Source of the DNA: Adhaeretor mobilis
GTDB lineage: Bacteria; Planctomycetota; Planctomycetia; Pirellulales; Lacipirellulaceae
Reading direction: 5' to 3'
Length of the DNA: 64,000 bases
Assembly (NCBI RefSeq): GCF_007741515.1
Contig: NZ_CP036263.1
Location: forward strand, 5,443,178-5,507,177
A program made the translations under genes and the position numbers. Position 1 is the first letter of the stretch. Each line of letters opens with the position of its first letter. Shown one piece after another: positions 51,864 through 60,924 of this stretch. The notes under the pieces were generated by a model. The model made no database searches. It had not been told where the DNA came from and saw only the letters and a list, made by a program, of their open reading frames with translations.

Positions 51864-54083
51864 ATGCCAGAACTTAGCGACGCCATTCTCCGCCACGTGA
51901 ACGACGAGCGTTATCGCCCCGTCAAACCAAAAACCATCGCCAAGAAACTGGGGCTAGAAGAGGCCGATGTTTCGCGCGTGAAGAAAGAAGTGAAACGCCT
52001 GGTGCGCGAGAAAAAGCTGGCCTACGGGCCAAGTCACTTGGTGTGCCCCGTGAAGGCCGATCACCCGGCCGCAAAAGTTGGCGAGCAACCGGCTAAGAAC
52101 AAGCGTCCCAAGCAAATCACGGGCATGTTCCGCCGCAATGCCAGCGGCTACGGGTTCGTGAGACCTGAAGGCACGACCAAGAGCGAGGGTAGAGACTCCG
52201 ACGTATTCATTCCCGCCAACGGCGCGGGCGATGCGGCCAGCGGCGATACGGTGCGGATCAAGCTGGACGGCAAGATGGGACGTAAGGGCAAGCCCGAAGG
52301 CCGCATTACCGAGGTGATCGAGCGAGCGAACAATCGCTTTGTCGGCACTTACTTCGAGGAGGCCGATCAGGCGCTCGTGCAAGTCGATGGTGGCGTATTC
52401 ATGAAGCCCATCTACGTGGGCGATCCGGGTGCCAAGGGTGCCCGCACCGACGACAAAGTGGTCATGGAGATGGTGCGATTCCCCTCGAACGTGCGCGACG
52501 GCGAAGGCGTAATCGTGGAAATCCTCGGTCAGCGTGGCCAACCGGGCGTCGATACGCTCTCGGTCATTCACGAATTCAATCTGCCCGGTCCGTTTCCTGA
52601 AGATGTGCTGGAAGAAGCCCGCGAACAGGCCGTGCAGTTCGATGAGTCGATTCCCAAGAAGCGTACCGACTTCACTGGCGAAACGGTCATCACGATCGAC
52701 CCGGACACAGCCCGCGACTTCGACGATGCGATTTCACTTGAGCAACTCGACAACGGCCACTGGGTGCTCGGTGTACACATTGCCGACGTTTCTCACTTTG
52801 TGCAACCGAAAACGCCGCTGGATCGCGAAGCACGCGATCGGGCCACCAGCGTGTACCTGCCGGACCGCGTGATCCCCATGCTGCCAGAGATCATCTCCAA
52901 TAATTTGGCCAGTCTCCAGCCGGATCGTGTGCGCTATGCCGTCACAGCGAAGATCGAGTTCAACGCGGAAGGCGTGCGCATCGGCACCGATGTCTACAAG
53001 GCAGCCATCAAAAGCTGCCGGCGCTTTACCTATGAAGAAGTTGACGAGTACCTCGCGGACCCGAAGGACTGGAAGTCGAAGCTCACCCCGCAGGTACACC
53101 AGTTACTCGGCAACATGCACACGCTAGCGATGATTCTCCGCAAGCGACGGTTCGACAAAGGCGCACTCGAACTTCATATGCCAGAGCTGAAGATCGATCT
53201 CGACAAAGACGGCAAGGTCAGCGGTGCCCACTTACAAGAGAATACCGAGAGCCATCAGATCATTGAAGAATTCATGCTAGCTGCGAACATTGCCGTGGCG
53301 GAGCGTCTGGCTGACGAGGGTCTCATCTTCCTACGCCGCGTTCACGGCGCGCCTGATCCACGACGTTTGAAGGCACTCACGGAGTTTGTAAAAGCACTCG
53401 GCCTGAAGACTGACGACCTGCAGAGCCGCTTCGCGCTGCAGAAGCTTCTTGACGAGGTGAAGAACGACCCACGGCAACATGCCGTCAACTTCGCTACGCT
53501 GCGTTCCATGCAACGAGCGATCTACAGCCCTGAAGATGAAGGGCACTTCGCGTTGGCGAGCGATTGCTACTGTCATTTTACCTCGCCGATTCGTCGTTAT
53601 CCTGACCTCACGATTCACCGTTTGATTGAATCGCTCACCGAGGGACGCAAGCCTGTACAGGAATACCAACAGATTCTCTCGCTAGGCGATCATTGCAGCG
53701 AGCGCGAGCAACGGGCAACAGCAGCAGAGCGCGAGATCACCAAGGTGAAACTGCTCGACTACTTCGAGGACAAAGTCGGCAAGAAAATGGACGGCATCGT
53801 CACCGGCGTCGAAAGCTTCGGACTGTTCGTCACCGCCACAGACATCCCGGCCGAGGGCCTCGTGCATATCAGCTCGCTCACAGACGATCACTACAAGTTC
53901 GATCGCGCCGGCCACGTGCTCACCGGCTTCCGCTCCGGCGGTACCTTCCGCCTGGGGGACAAGGTACGCATCGAAGTCGCGTCGGTCGATCTGGACAAAC
54001 GCGAGCTTGACTTCCGTGTCGTGAAGAGCGCCAAAAAGGCGAAGCAGAAGGGCAAAGATAAACACAAGAAGAAACGCCGCTAG
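51864..54083 (+). CDS. rnr: Ribonuclease R
   Basis: 739 residues. An N-terminal helical region (VKPKTIAKKLGLEEADVSRV) precedes cold-shock-like domains (GMFRRNASGYGFVRPEG near 88), the RNB catalytic domain with TIDPDTARDFDDAISLEQLD near 276 (the Asp cluster), and a C-terminal S1 domain (GKKMDGIVTGVESFGLFVTA near 638) ending in a Lys-rich tail (KKAKQKGKDKHKKKRR). It degrades structured RNA 3' to 5'. Followed by a palindromic repeat that separates it from gcvT. Confidence 0.96.
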   Translation: MPELSDAILRHVNDERYRPVKPKTIAKKLGLEEADVSRVKKEVKRLVREKKLAYGPSHLVCPVKADHPAAKVGEQPAKNKRPKQITGMFRRNASGYGFVRPEGTTKSEGRDSDVFIPANGAGDAASGDTVRIKLDGKMGRKGKPEGRITEVIERANNRFVGTYFEEADQALVQVDGGVFMKPIYVGDPGAKGARTDDKVVMEMVRFPSNVRDGEGVIVEILGQRGQPGVDTLSVIHEFNLPGPFPEDVLEEAREQAVQFDESIPKKRTDFTGETVITIDPDTARDFDDAISLEQLDNGHWVLGVHIADVSHFVQPKTPLDREARDRATSVYLPDRVIPMLPEIISNNLASLQPDRVRYAVTAKIEFNAEGVRIGTDVYKAAIKSCRRFTYEEVDEYLADPKDWKSKLTPQVHQLLGNMHTLAMILRKRRFDKGALELHMPELKIDLDKDGKVSGAHLQENTESHQIIEEFMLAANIAVAERLADEGLIFLRRVHGAPDPRRLKALTEFVKALGLKTDDLQSRFALQKLLDEVKNDPRQHAVNFATLRSMQRAIYSPEDEGHFALASDCYCHFTSPIRRYPDLTIHRLIESLTEGRKPVQEYQQILSLGDHCSEREQRATAAEREITKVKLLDYFEDKVGKKMDGIVTGVESFGLFVTATDIPAEGLVHISSLTDDHYKFDRAGHVLTGFRSGGTFRLGDKVRIEVASVDLDKRELDFRVVKSAKKAKQKGKDKHKKKRR

Positions 54084-54088
54084 GAGAC

Positions 54089-54231
54089 CTCGTTTCCACG
54101 CTCCTGCGTGGGAACGCAGGTTTCAGACGCTCCCGCGTCACTGCCCCCGGAATATGGTTGGCCCAACGCTTGGGGTTTCGCCGCAGGAGCCGGCTAGGTA
54201 TCCCGTTTCCACACAGGAGCGTGGGAACGAG
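54089..54231. repeat. Inverted repeat, CTCGTTTCCACGCTCCTG family
   Basis: Arms 54089-54106 and 54214-54231 are perfect 18-bp reverse complements. The left arm also forms its own hairpin (GTTTCCACG / CGTGGGAAC). It lies between rnr and gcvT. No glycine-riboswitch features were seen in the gap 54084-54274. Confidence 0.82.
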
Positions 54232-54274
54232 GAGCTTAAACAGCCCCTGGGAGTGAATTCTCCAAAGCGTTAAG

Positions 54275-55435
54275 ATGGCGTGCATGGCCACTCCCTCACT
54301 TTCCCACACGCCTCTGCACGCTTGGCACGTCGAACACGGCGGGCGAATGGTAGACTTTGCCGGCTGGGAAATGCCGGTGCAATACACGTCGATTGTCGAA
54401 GAACATAACGCCGTCCGCAGTTCGCTGGGACTGTTCGATGTGTCGCACATGGGCCGGCTGCAGTTCTCTGGTAGCGCTTGTGAGAAGCTGCTCGACAAGC
54501 TGCTGACACGGCGGGTGAGGGACATGCTCCCCGGCGATATTCGTTACAGCCTCGTCTGCCAAGAAGAGGGCGGCATTCTCGACGATGTGCTCGTCTATCG
54601 ATTACTCAGCCAGGCCGAGGCAACTGAGGTGGAAGACGACCAACCAGCGTTTCAGCTCGTCGTGAACGCCAGCAACCGTCAAAAAATTGTCTCGCACTTT
54701 CATACCTTCGTAGATGCCACCGACCGCGTGCGCATGAGCGACTTGACCACGGTCACCGCAATGATCGCCGTACAAGGGCCGCGTGCGATTGAACTACTCG
54801 ATCCACTGGTGGATTTCGAGCTCACCCAGCTCGCCAACTACCACGGCACCTACAGCGAAGTCGAAGACAAACCATGCTACGTAAGTCGCACCGGCTATAC
54901 GGGCGAAGATGGCGCAGAGATCATTTGCTCCGCCAATTACGCTGAGCCCATTTGGGAACTACTGATGGATGTTGGAAAAGATGCCGGTATCGCCGCTTGC
55001 GGCTTAGCCGCCCGCGACACCCTGCGACTCGAAGCCGCCATGCCACTCTACGGCCACGAACTTTCCGAAGCGATTAACCCCGTACAAGCTGGTCTAGGCT
55101 TTGGAGTGAACGTCAAGGATCGCGAGTTCGTGGGACGCGACGCGATCGTGAAAGCTCGCAAGCAGTACGCCGAAGAAAATCACAACTTGCCGGTGCGCGT
55201 TGGCCTAGAACTCGGCGGCAAAAGACCCGCCCGCGAAGGGGCAACCATCCTCAACGGAGACAACGTCGTTGGCAAAGTCACCAGCGGAACATTTTCCCCG
55301 ACGCTCGAAAAGCCCATCGCAATGGGTTACGTCACCCATGAGAATTCGGTAGTCGGTACAGAACTGGCCATCGACATCCGCGGCAAGCAGCATGCCGCGA
55401 AGATAGTGAAGTTACCCTTTTACAAACGGAAATAG
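54275..55435 (+). CDS. gcvT: Glycine cleavage system aminomethyltransferase (T protein)
   Basis: 386 residues. HVEHGGRMVDFAGWEMPVQY, SLGLFDVSHMGRLQFSG, TVTAMIAVQGPRAIELLDPL and CYVSRTGYTGEDGAEIICSA match GcvT; CGLAARDTLRLEAAMPLYGH is the conserved folate-binding block, usually GLGARDTLRLEAG. It transfers the methylene unit to tetrahydrofolate. The codons for AACGLA coincide exactly with the 17-bp GCCGCTTGCGGCTTAGC repeat. A start at 54284 is an equally plausible alternative. First gene of the glycine cleavage cluster. Confidence 0.95.
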   Translation: MACMATPSLSHTPLHAWHVEHGGRMVDFAGWEMPVQYTSIVEEHNAVRSSLGLFDVSHMGRLQFSGSACEKLLDKLLTRRVRDMLPGDIRYSLVCQEEGGILDDVLVYRLLSQAEATEVEDDQPAFQLVVNASNRQKIVSHFHTFVDATDRVRMSDLTTVTAMIAVQGPRAIELLDPLVDFELTQLANYHGTYSEVEDKPCYVSRTGYTGEDGAEIICSANYAEPIWELLMDVGKDAGIAACGLAARDTLRLEAAMPLYGHELSEAINPVQAGLGFGVNVKDREFVGRDAIVKARKQYAEENHNLPVRVGLELGGKRPAREGATILNGDNVVGKVTSGTFSPTLEKPIAMGYVTHENSVVGTELAIDIRGKQHAAKIVKLPFYKRK

Positions 55436-55560
55436 AACGTCACGTTCGTAGGGTACGTCGAGTGCAGCGGGGCGTACCATGAACTACTTTTTGGTACGCC
55501 TCACTCCACTCGACATCCCCTACACAATCCCACCAAGAAATAATTAAGGAACCCAACCAA

Positions 55561-55953
55561 GTGAAACCTGCAGACCTCCATTTTGCCAAGACTCACGAGT
55601 GGGTTTCCGTCGCCGAAGAAGACGGCTCGCAAGTGGCCACCGTGGGCATTTCCGCCTTTGCCGTCGAGGCGCTGACCGACCTCGTGTTCATGGAACTCCC
55701 AACCATCGGTAAGCAAGTCAGCGCGGGGGAACCCTTCTGCGAAGTCGAATCGGTAAAAGCCGTCAGCGACGTGTACGCACCCGTCAGCGGCGAAGTCATT
55801 GCCGTGAATGAAACGCTGCCCGACACACTTGAGAAGCTCAGCACAGCCCCCTACGGCGATGGCTGGATCGCTAAGATCAAGATGAGTGAGGAGGGCCTAG
55901 GCCACTTAATGGATTACGACGCGTATCAGAAGCAATGCAGCGAAGAGAGTTGA
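55561..55953 (+). CDS. gcvH: Glycine cleavage system H protein
   Basis: 130 residues, normal for GcvH. The lipoyl-attachment block EVESVKAVSDVYAPVSGEV has the acceptor Lys near residue 66; SVAEEDGSQVATVGISAFAV and GDGWIAKIKMSEEG complete the fold. It shuttles the aminomethyl group between the P, T and L proteins. GTG start with AAGGA about 11 bases upstream. It lies 125 bp after gcvT. Confidence 0.96.
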   Translation: MKPADLHFAKTHEWVSVAEEDGSQVATVGISAFAVEALTDLVFMELPTIGKQVSAGEPFCEVESVKAVSDVYAPVSGEVIAVNETLPDTLEKLSTAPYGDGWIAKIKMSEEGLGHLMDYDAYQKQCSEES

Positions 55954-56056
55954 TCAAGGGAAAAGGGGAATGCCGAAAGGGGAATCCCCTAGGCGAACCT
56001 TTTGTGATTTCCGCCTCTCTCGCGACTTTCCACTTTCCACTTTCGCCTTTCTTGCA

Positions 56057-57409
56057 ATGCCTTACCTTTACAACACGCCGGAAGATCGGCAAGCGATGCT
56101 AGAGTCGATCGGCGTGCAGTCGATTGACGAACTGTTTGCGCCGATACCCGACGATCTGAAGCTCGCACGACCATTGGCATTGCCGCCGGCGTTATCGGAG
56201 TTGGAACTCGACCAGCACTTGGGCGAACTTGCTGCGCAGAACACGCACGCTGGTCAAGCTGCCTGCTTCTTGGGGGGCGGTTCGTACGATCATCACATTC
56301 CTGCCGTCGTCGATGCGATTGGTGGTCGGAGCGAGTTCTATACGTCTTACACGCCCTACCAGGCCGAGGCCTCACAGGGAAACTTGCAGGCGATGTTCGA
56401 GTATCAATCGCTCATCTGCCGCCTCACAGGCATGGCCATCTCCAACAGCAGCCTGTACGACGGAGCAAGCAGCACGGCCGAGGCGGTGCTTATGGCGATT
56501 AGCTCTACACGCCGCACCGGCAAAGTGATCGTGCCATCGAGCCTGCATCCGGAGTATCGACAGACGATTGCAACCTACTTGGAGAACCTGGGAGTCGAGC
56601 TCGTCACACTCCCCTGCCCCACTGGTGTTGTCGACACCGACCAACTCGCCAGCGCCGTAGACGACCAAACTGCGGCCATTGTGTTGCAGCAGCCCAACTT
56701 CTTCGGCTGCGTGGAAGATGCCGAGCCCATCGCGAAGTTAGCCCACGACAACGGCGCGTTGTTAATCTCCGTATTCGACCCGATCAGCTTGGGCATTCTC
56801 AAACGGCCCGGTGAATATGGTGCGAACATAGCCGTGGCCGAAGGGCAAACCCTGGGCACGCCCATGCACTACGGCGGGCCAGTCTTAGGCATTATGACCT
56901 GCGATGACAAACTCGTGCGCCGCATGCCGGGACGTGTCGTGGGAGAGACAAACGATCGCCGCGGCAATCGCTGTTTCGTACTCACACTACAAACCCGCGA
57001 GCAACACATCCGTCGCGACAAAGCCACTAGCAATGTGTGTAGCAATCAGGCACTGTTCGCCGTGCGAGCGAGCGTCTACCTTGCCCAGCTTGGCCCGCAA
57101 GGGCTCAAAGAAACTGCCAACCTATGCCTGCAAAAGACGCATTACCTGGCTGACAAGTTGTGCGAGAATGACCGCTTCTCCATGGCGTTCACCGCGCCCA
57201 CCTTCAAAGAGTTCGTCGTTCGCGACGCGAATGGCAGAGTTGACGAGCTAGTAAAGACGGCCCTCGACGCTGGCTACCTAGCGGGCGTACCAATGAGCAC
57301 TTGGTACCCAGAGCTTGACGATTGCCTGCTGATCGCTGTCACGGAAAAACGTACCAAGGCCGAGATGGATGGGCTCGTGGCGGTGCTTTGTGGCGCAGGC
57401 AAACCATGA
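56057..57409 (+). CDS. gcvPA: Glycine dehydrogenase subunit 1 (P protein, N-terminal half)
   Basis: 450 residues, the split-P form. MPYLYNTPEDRQAMLESIGV opens the family, followed by FLGGGSYDHHIPAVVDAIGG, SNSSLYDGASSTAEAVLMA, VFDPISLGILKRPGEYGANI, and TPMHYGGPVLGIMTCDDKLV. GcvPA works with GcvPB, which carries the PLP Lys; gcvPB is not in the window. The ATG at 56057 is the family start; the leader before it is low complexity (ACTTTCCACTTTCCACTTTC). Its stop overlaps the start of the following BNR gene (ATGA). Residues from 134 on are duplicated at 59478-60416. Confidence 0.95.
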   Translation: MPYLYNTPEDRQAMLESIGVQSIDELFAPIPDDLKLARPLALPPALSELELDQHLGELAAQNTHAGQAACFLGGGSYDHHIPAVVDAIGGRSEFYTSYTPYQAEASQGNLQAMFEYQSLICRLTGMAISNSSLYDGASSTAEAVLMAISSTRRTGKVIVPSSLHPEYRQTIATYLENLGVELVTLPCPTGVVDTDQLASAVDDQTAAIVLQQPNFFGCVEDAEPIAKLAHDNGALLISVFDPISLGILKRPGEYGANIAVAEGQTLGTPMHYGGPVLGIMTCDDKLVRRMPGRVVGETNDRRGNRCFVLTLQTREQHIRRDKATSNVCSNQALFAVRASVYLAQLGPQGLKETANLCLQKTHYLADKLCENDRFSMAFTAPTFKEFVVRDANGRVDELVKTALDAGYLAGVPMSTWYPELDDCLLIAVTEKRTKAEMDGLVAVLCGAGKP

Positions 57410-59100
57410 GGGAGAAGTTCCGCTCAACCGGCCTGCTATCTCTTCTTCGATTCACTGGATTGGCTTTGTCGTTCTTTGGATCAACCAACGTCAACGACAG
57501 ACGTTCTCTATCGCTTCTCTCCTTATCGATCTGTGCAGGGTCAATCTACGTTGCTTCGATCGCGTTGGCCGACACACAACCAGTTGGGGGAGAGAGTACG
57601 GTTGTAGAGGCAGAAGTTGATACGCAGAAAGTCGTGAAGATTGCCACGCAAAACGTCAAAGTGGACGGCTACAGAGGGATTTGGTACGCCAACCAAAGAT
57701 CGGGCGACGTGTATCGCTTCAAATACAGCGGAGGCCTGGGAACCTATTGCGCCAAGCACAGACCATTTGCCATCTATTCCCCTACAGCACGCAAAACATT
57801 CTTTTGCTATGGAGGAGCCGCAAGAAATAATAACCACCGGCTTGTCCATATGGTTTCCTATTTCGATCACAAAACCGGAATGGTCCCGCAACCCACGTTG
57901 TTGTTGGATAAAAAGACGGGCGATGCACACGACAATCCGGTTATCTCGTTGGACTACCATGGCCATTTGTGGATTTTTTCTACCTCACATGGACGCGGTC
58001 GGCCTTCTTTTGTGCACCGGAGCAAAGAGCCGTTTTCGATCGACGCTTTCGAACGAATCGATGCAACTTACTCAAAAGAGGGAGAAACCCTTCCTCTAGA
58101 CAACTTCTCCTACTTGCAGGTCTGGCCTCAGAGAAAGGGAGGATTTGCCTCTTTCTTCACGCGTTACAAGGCCCCTGCTGATCGCACTCTCTTCTTTATG
58201 AAAAGCGCCGACGGAAAACAATGGTCGGCATGGCAGAGACTAGCGGCATTCGAGAAGGGGCACTATCAGGTGAGTGTTTCAGACGGCGATCACCTTGGTT
58301 CAGCGTTTAATTATCATCCCAACGGCAAAGTGCACCCCATTGACGATGGACGCCCCAACCCAAAAGAGCGTCCTGACGGCAAGGGGCAAGTCGTCGGTCA
58401 AGGGCTCAACTATCGTACGAATTTGTACTACGTAGAGACTCTCGATGGAGGACTCACCTGGCAGAACGCAGCTGGCGAGACACTTCAATTGCCCCTGACT
58501 GAAGTGAGCAATCCGGCCCTGGTCCGGGACTTTGCCGCTGAGGAAAAAAACATTTACATGAAAGACATCCAGTTTGACGAGCAAGGAAATCCAGTCATTC
58601 TGATCCTAGCCAGCAGAGGATATCAATCGGGTCCGATAAACGATCCGCGTGATTGGCTACTTGCACATTGGACTGACGAGCAATGGACGTTTTCTACGAT
58701 CGCCCAATCTGACAACAATTACGACATGGGATCGCTATTTTTAGAAAAGGGACAATGGCGGCTAGTCGCTCCCACCGAACAGGGCCCACAGGCTTACAAC
58801 ACTGGTGGAGAAGTCTGCATGTGGACCAGTGCGGATCAAGGTAAGACATGGAAACGTGGGCGACAACTCACACGCAACAGCCCGTACAACCATACCTTTG
58901 TGCGACGACCAATTCAGGCCCACCCGGATTTCTACGCCTTTTGGGCTGACGGACATGGGCGGCAGCCTTCCAAGTCGAGGCTGTATTTCTGCAACCAACA
59001 AGGGGATGTTTTTCAGTTGCCGGCGTTAATGGACGGCCCGTTTGCTAAGCCACGCAAGCTCACTGCAACCGGAGAGCAAGCGGCTGCAATCGCACCCTAA
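57406..59100 (+). CDS. Secreted BNR-repeat (BNR_4-like) protein
   Basis: 564 residues. The N-terminal region includes LLSLSICAGSIYVASIALAD, a signal peptide or anchor (its position is shifted inward, so a shorter start cannot be excluded). The mature part is a BNR_4-type beta-propeller: VDGYRGIWYANQRSGDVYRF, GDAHDNPVISLDYHGHLWIF, STSHGRGRPSFVHRSKEPFS, VQPRK..SFFTRYK-type loops and YNHTFVRRPIQAHPDFYAFW with ADGHG. Such proteins bind or cut polysaccharide in planctomycetes. It is out of place functionally: it starts inside the gcvPA stop and is followed by a second, truncated gcvPA. Confidence 0.85.
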   Translation: MREKFRSTGLLSLLRFTGLALSFFGSTNVNDRRSLSLLSLSICAGSIYVASIALADTQPVGGESTVVEAEVDTQKVVKIATQNVKVDGYRGIWYANQRSGDVYRFKYSGGLGTYCAKHRPFAIYSPTARKTFFCYGGAARNNNHRLVHMVSYFDHKTGMVPQPTLLLDKKTGDAHDNPVISLDYHGHLWIFSTSHGRGRPSFVHRSKEPFSIDAFERIDATYSKEGETLPLDNFSYLQVWPQRKGGFASFFTRYKAPADRTLFFMKSADGKQWSAWQRLAAFEKGHYQVSVSDGDHLGSAFNYHPNGKVHPIDDGRPNPKERPDGKGQVVGQGLNYRTNLYYVETLDGGLTWQNAAGETLQLPLTEVSNPALVRDFAAEEKNIYMKDIQFDEQGNPVILILASRGYQSGPINDPRDWLLAHWTDEQWTFSTIAQSDNNYDMGSLFLEKGQWRLVAPTEQGPQAYNTGGEVCMWTSADQGKTWKRGRQLTRNSPYNHTFVRRPIQAHPDFYAFWADGHGRQPSKSRLYFCNQQGDVFQLPALMDGPFAKPRKLTATGEQAAAIAP

Positions 59101-59458
59101 AACTGACGCGTGGGTGCGAGTTGAGTGAAGGGGCAAGGCCGTCTTCTAGCTCTTCCCCGCTGTTGCTCCTAAGGGTTGGAATTTCACGAACTGGAAGCCC
59201 GCCAGAGGACTGCGCGTTTACCAACCCCTGCCGGCCCCTGGCAAGATAACGCTCGAGTCTCGCTAAGTACTAGCCCACCCGGGACGCTGAAGCAGTTATA
59301 CTCGTAGGCCGGCTCCTGCTGGAGCGGCTTTCGACTACGAGGTAACAGCTGCCTGGCCACACTCTTCGCTCGCTCTGGTTTCTACTTGCCCCAAGCCCCC
59401 CTCATGACAACGACTGATCCGCAAGACGCCTGTCACATTCCTACCTCTTCAGTCCTGG
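59101..59458. other. Intergenic region with a hairpin
   Basis: 358 bp between the BNR gene and the truncated gcvPA copy. It contains the palindrome CTCGTAG.CGGCTCC / GGAGCGG.CTACGAG at about 59304-59342. No gene is recognised; the 5' third of gcvPA is not present here. Confidence 0.5.
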
Positions 59459-60463
59459 GTGATCTCGATTGCCCGCCACGACGGAGCAAGCAGCACGGCC
59501 GAGGCGGTGCTCATGGCGATCAGCTCTACACGCCGCACCGGCAAAGTGATCGTGCCATCGAGCCTGCATCCGGAGTATCGACAGACGATTGCAACCTACT
59601 TGGAGAACCTGGGAGTCGAGCTCGTCACACTCCCCTGCCCCACTGGTGTTGTCGACACCGACCAACTCGCCAGCGCCGTAGATGACCAAACTGCGGCCAT
59701 TGTGTTGCAGCAGCCCAACTTCTTCGGCTGCGTGGAAGATGCCGAGCCCATCGCGAAGTTAGCCCAGCACAACGGCGCGTTGTTAATCTCCGTATTCGAC
59801 CCGATCAGCTTGGGAATTCTCAAACGGCCCGGTGAATATGGTGCGAACATAGCCGTGGCCGAAGGGCAAACCCTGGGCACGCCCATGCACTACGGCGGGC
59901 CCGTGCTGGGCATTATGACCTGCGATGACAAACTCGTGCGCCGCATGCCGGGACGTGTCGTGGGAGAGACCAGCGATCGCCGCGGCAATCGCTGCTTCGT
60001 ACTCACACTACAAACCTGCGAGCAACACATCCGTCGCGACAAAGCCACTAGCAATGTGTGTAGCAATCAGGCGCTGTTCGCCGTGCGAGCGAGTGTGTAC
60101 TTCGCGCAACTAGGACCGCAAGGATTGAAAGAGACGGCCAACTTGTGCCTGCAAAAGACACATTACCTGGCGGACAAACTATGCGAAGATGATCGCTTCT
60201 CAATGGCGTTCACCGCGCCCACCTTCAAAGAGTTCGTCGTTCGCGATGCGAATGGCAAAGTCGATGAACTGGTAAAGACGGCCCTCGACGCTGGCTACCT
60301 AGCGGGCGTACCACTGGGCACTTGGTACCCAGAGCTTGACGATTGCCTGCTGATAGCTGTCACGGAAAAACGCACGAAGACGGAAATCGATGGCCTTGTG
60401 GCAGTGCTTTGTGGCGAGACAAGCAGCGAAAGCATTGAACCGGCGGTTGCCACAATGAATTGA
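59459..60463 (+). pseudogene. gcvPA: Truncated second copy of gcvPA
   Basis: The sequence from 59478 to 60416 aligns without gaps to 56457-57395 of gcvPA (offset 3021). The first 133 residues of GcvPA are missing, including the FLGGGSYDHH region, and the frame is entered by a GTG at 59459 with unrelated codons. The frame is otherwise open and ends in a different tail, GETSSESIEPAVATMN. Substitutions include Arg-to-Cys in TREQ/TCEQ and AHDNGA/AQHNGA. It could make a 334-residue fragment but is unlikely to be active alone. Divergence is patchy (see findings). Confidence 0.85.
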
Positions 60464-60876
60464 ACCACAGAGGGCACTGAGAACACGGAGGTTTGATAAG
60501 GAGTGATTACGATGGGTATGTGCCATTGTTGGAAGCAAGCCAACAATGAACCAATTGACTTGATAATGAACGCACCCAAGTTCCATCTCATCTTCCTATA
60601 TGAAGACTGAGTAAAGCTCATTTCTTCTTGACTAGCCTTGATGATGCAACTCTGCGAGGTCGGCACGGTGGCCCAGTTATGAAAGAGTTGGATACCTATT
60701 CAAATATCTGGGATCGATCATCAGAAGAAATCGTATGGCTTATCGAGGGCTTCCACGACTTGAAAAGCTTTATTTCTCGAACTGTTACCTCGAACTGTTG
60801 CCTCGAACTTGGGCGTCGTCATGGCGTTTAGTTGACGAACTCAATCTCTGTGTACCTCCGTGCCCCCTGTGGTTCA
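60462..60876. repeat. Inverted-repeat-bounded segment, GAACCACAGAGGGCAC family
   Basis: The left arm 60462-60492 (GAACCACAGAGGGCAC...) and right arm 60846-60876 (complement reads GAACCACAGGGGGCACGGAG) are imperfect inverted copies. They bound about 350 bp containing one short frame (60679-60831, MKELDTYSNIWDRSSEEIVW), probably a gene remnant. The left arm begins at the stop codon of the truncated gcvPA. Confidence 0.65.
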
Positions 60877-60924
60877 TAATAGAATAGCGAAGAAGTGCCT
60901 ATTCTTTTCTCGGGGACGTATCAC

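Noticed and set aside
51954..52571. 205-codon minus-strand frame inside rnr
   Set aside because: It is a mirror of the conserved RNase R coding sequence.
54084..54274. Possible glycine riboswitch ahead of gcvT
   Set aside because: No tandem aptamer consensus; the region is an inverted repeat of the CTCGTTTCCACGCTCCTG family.
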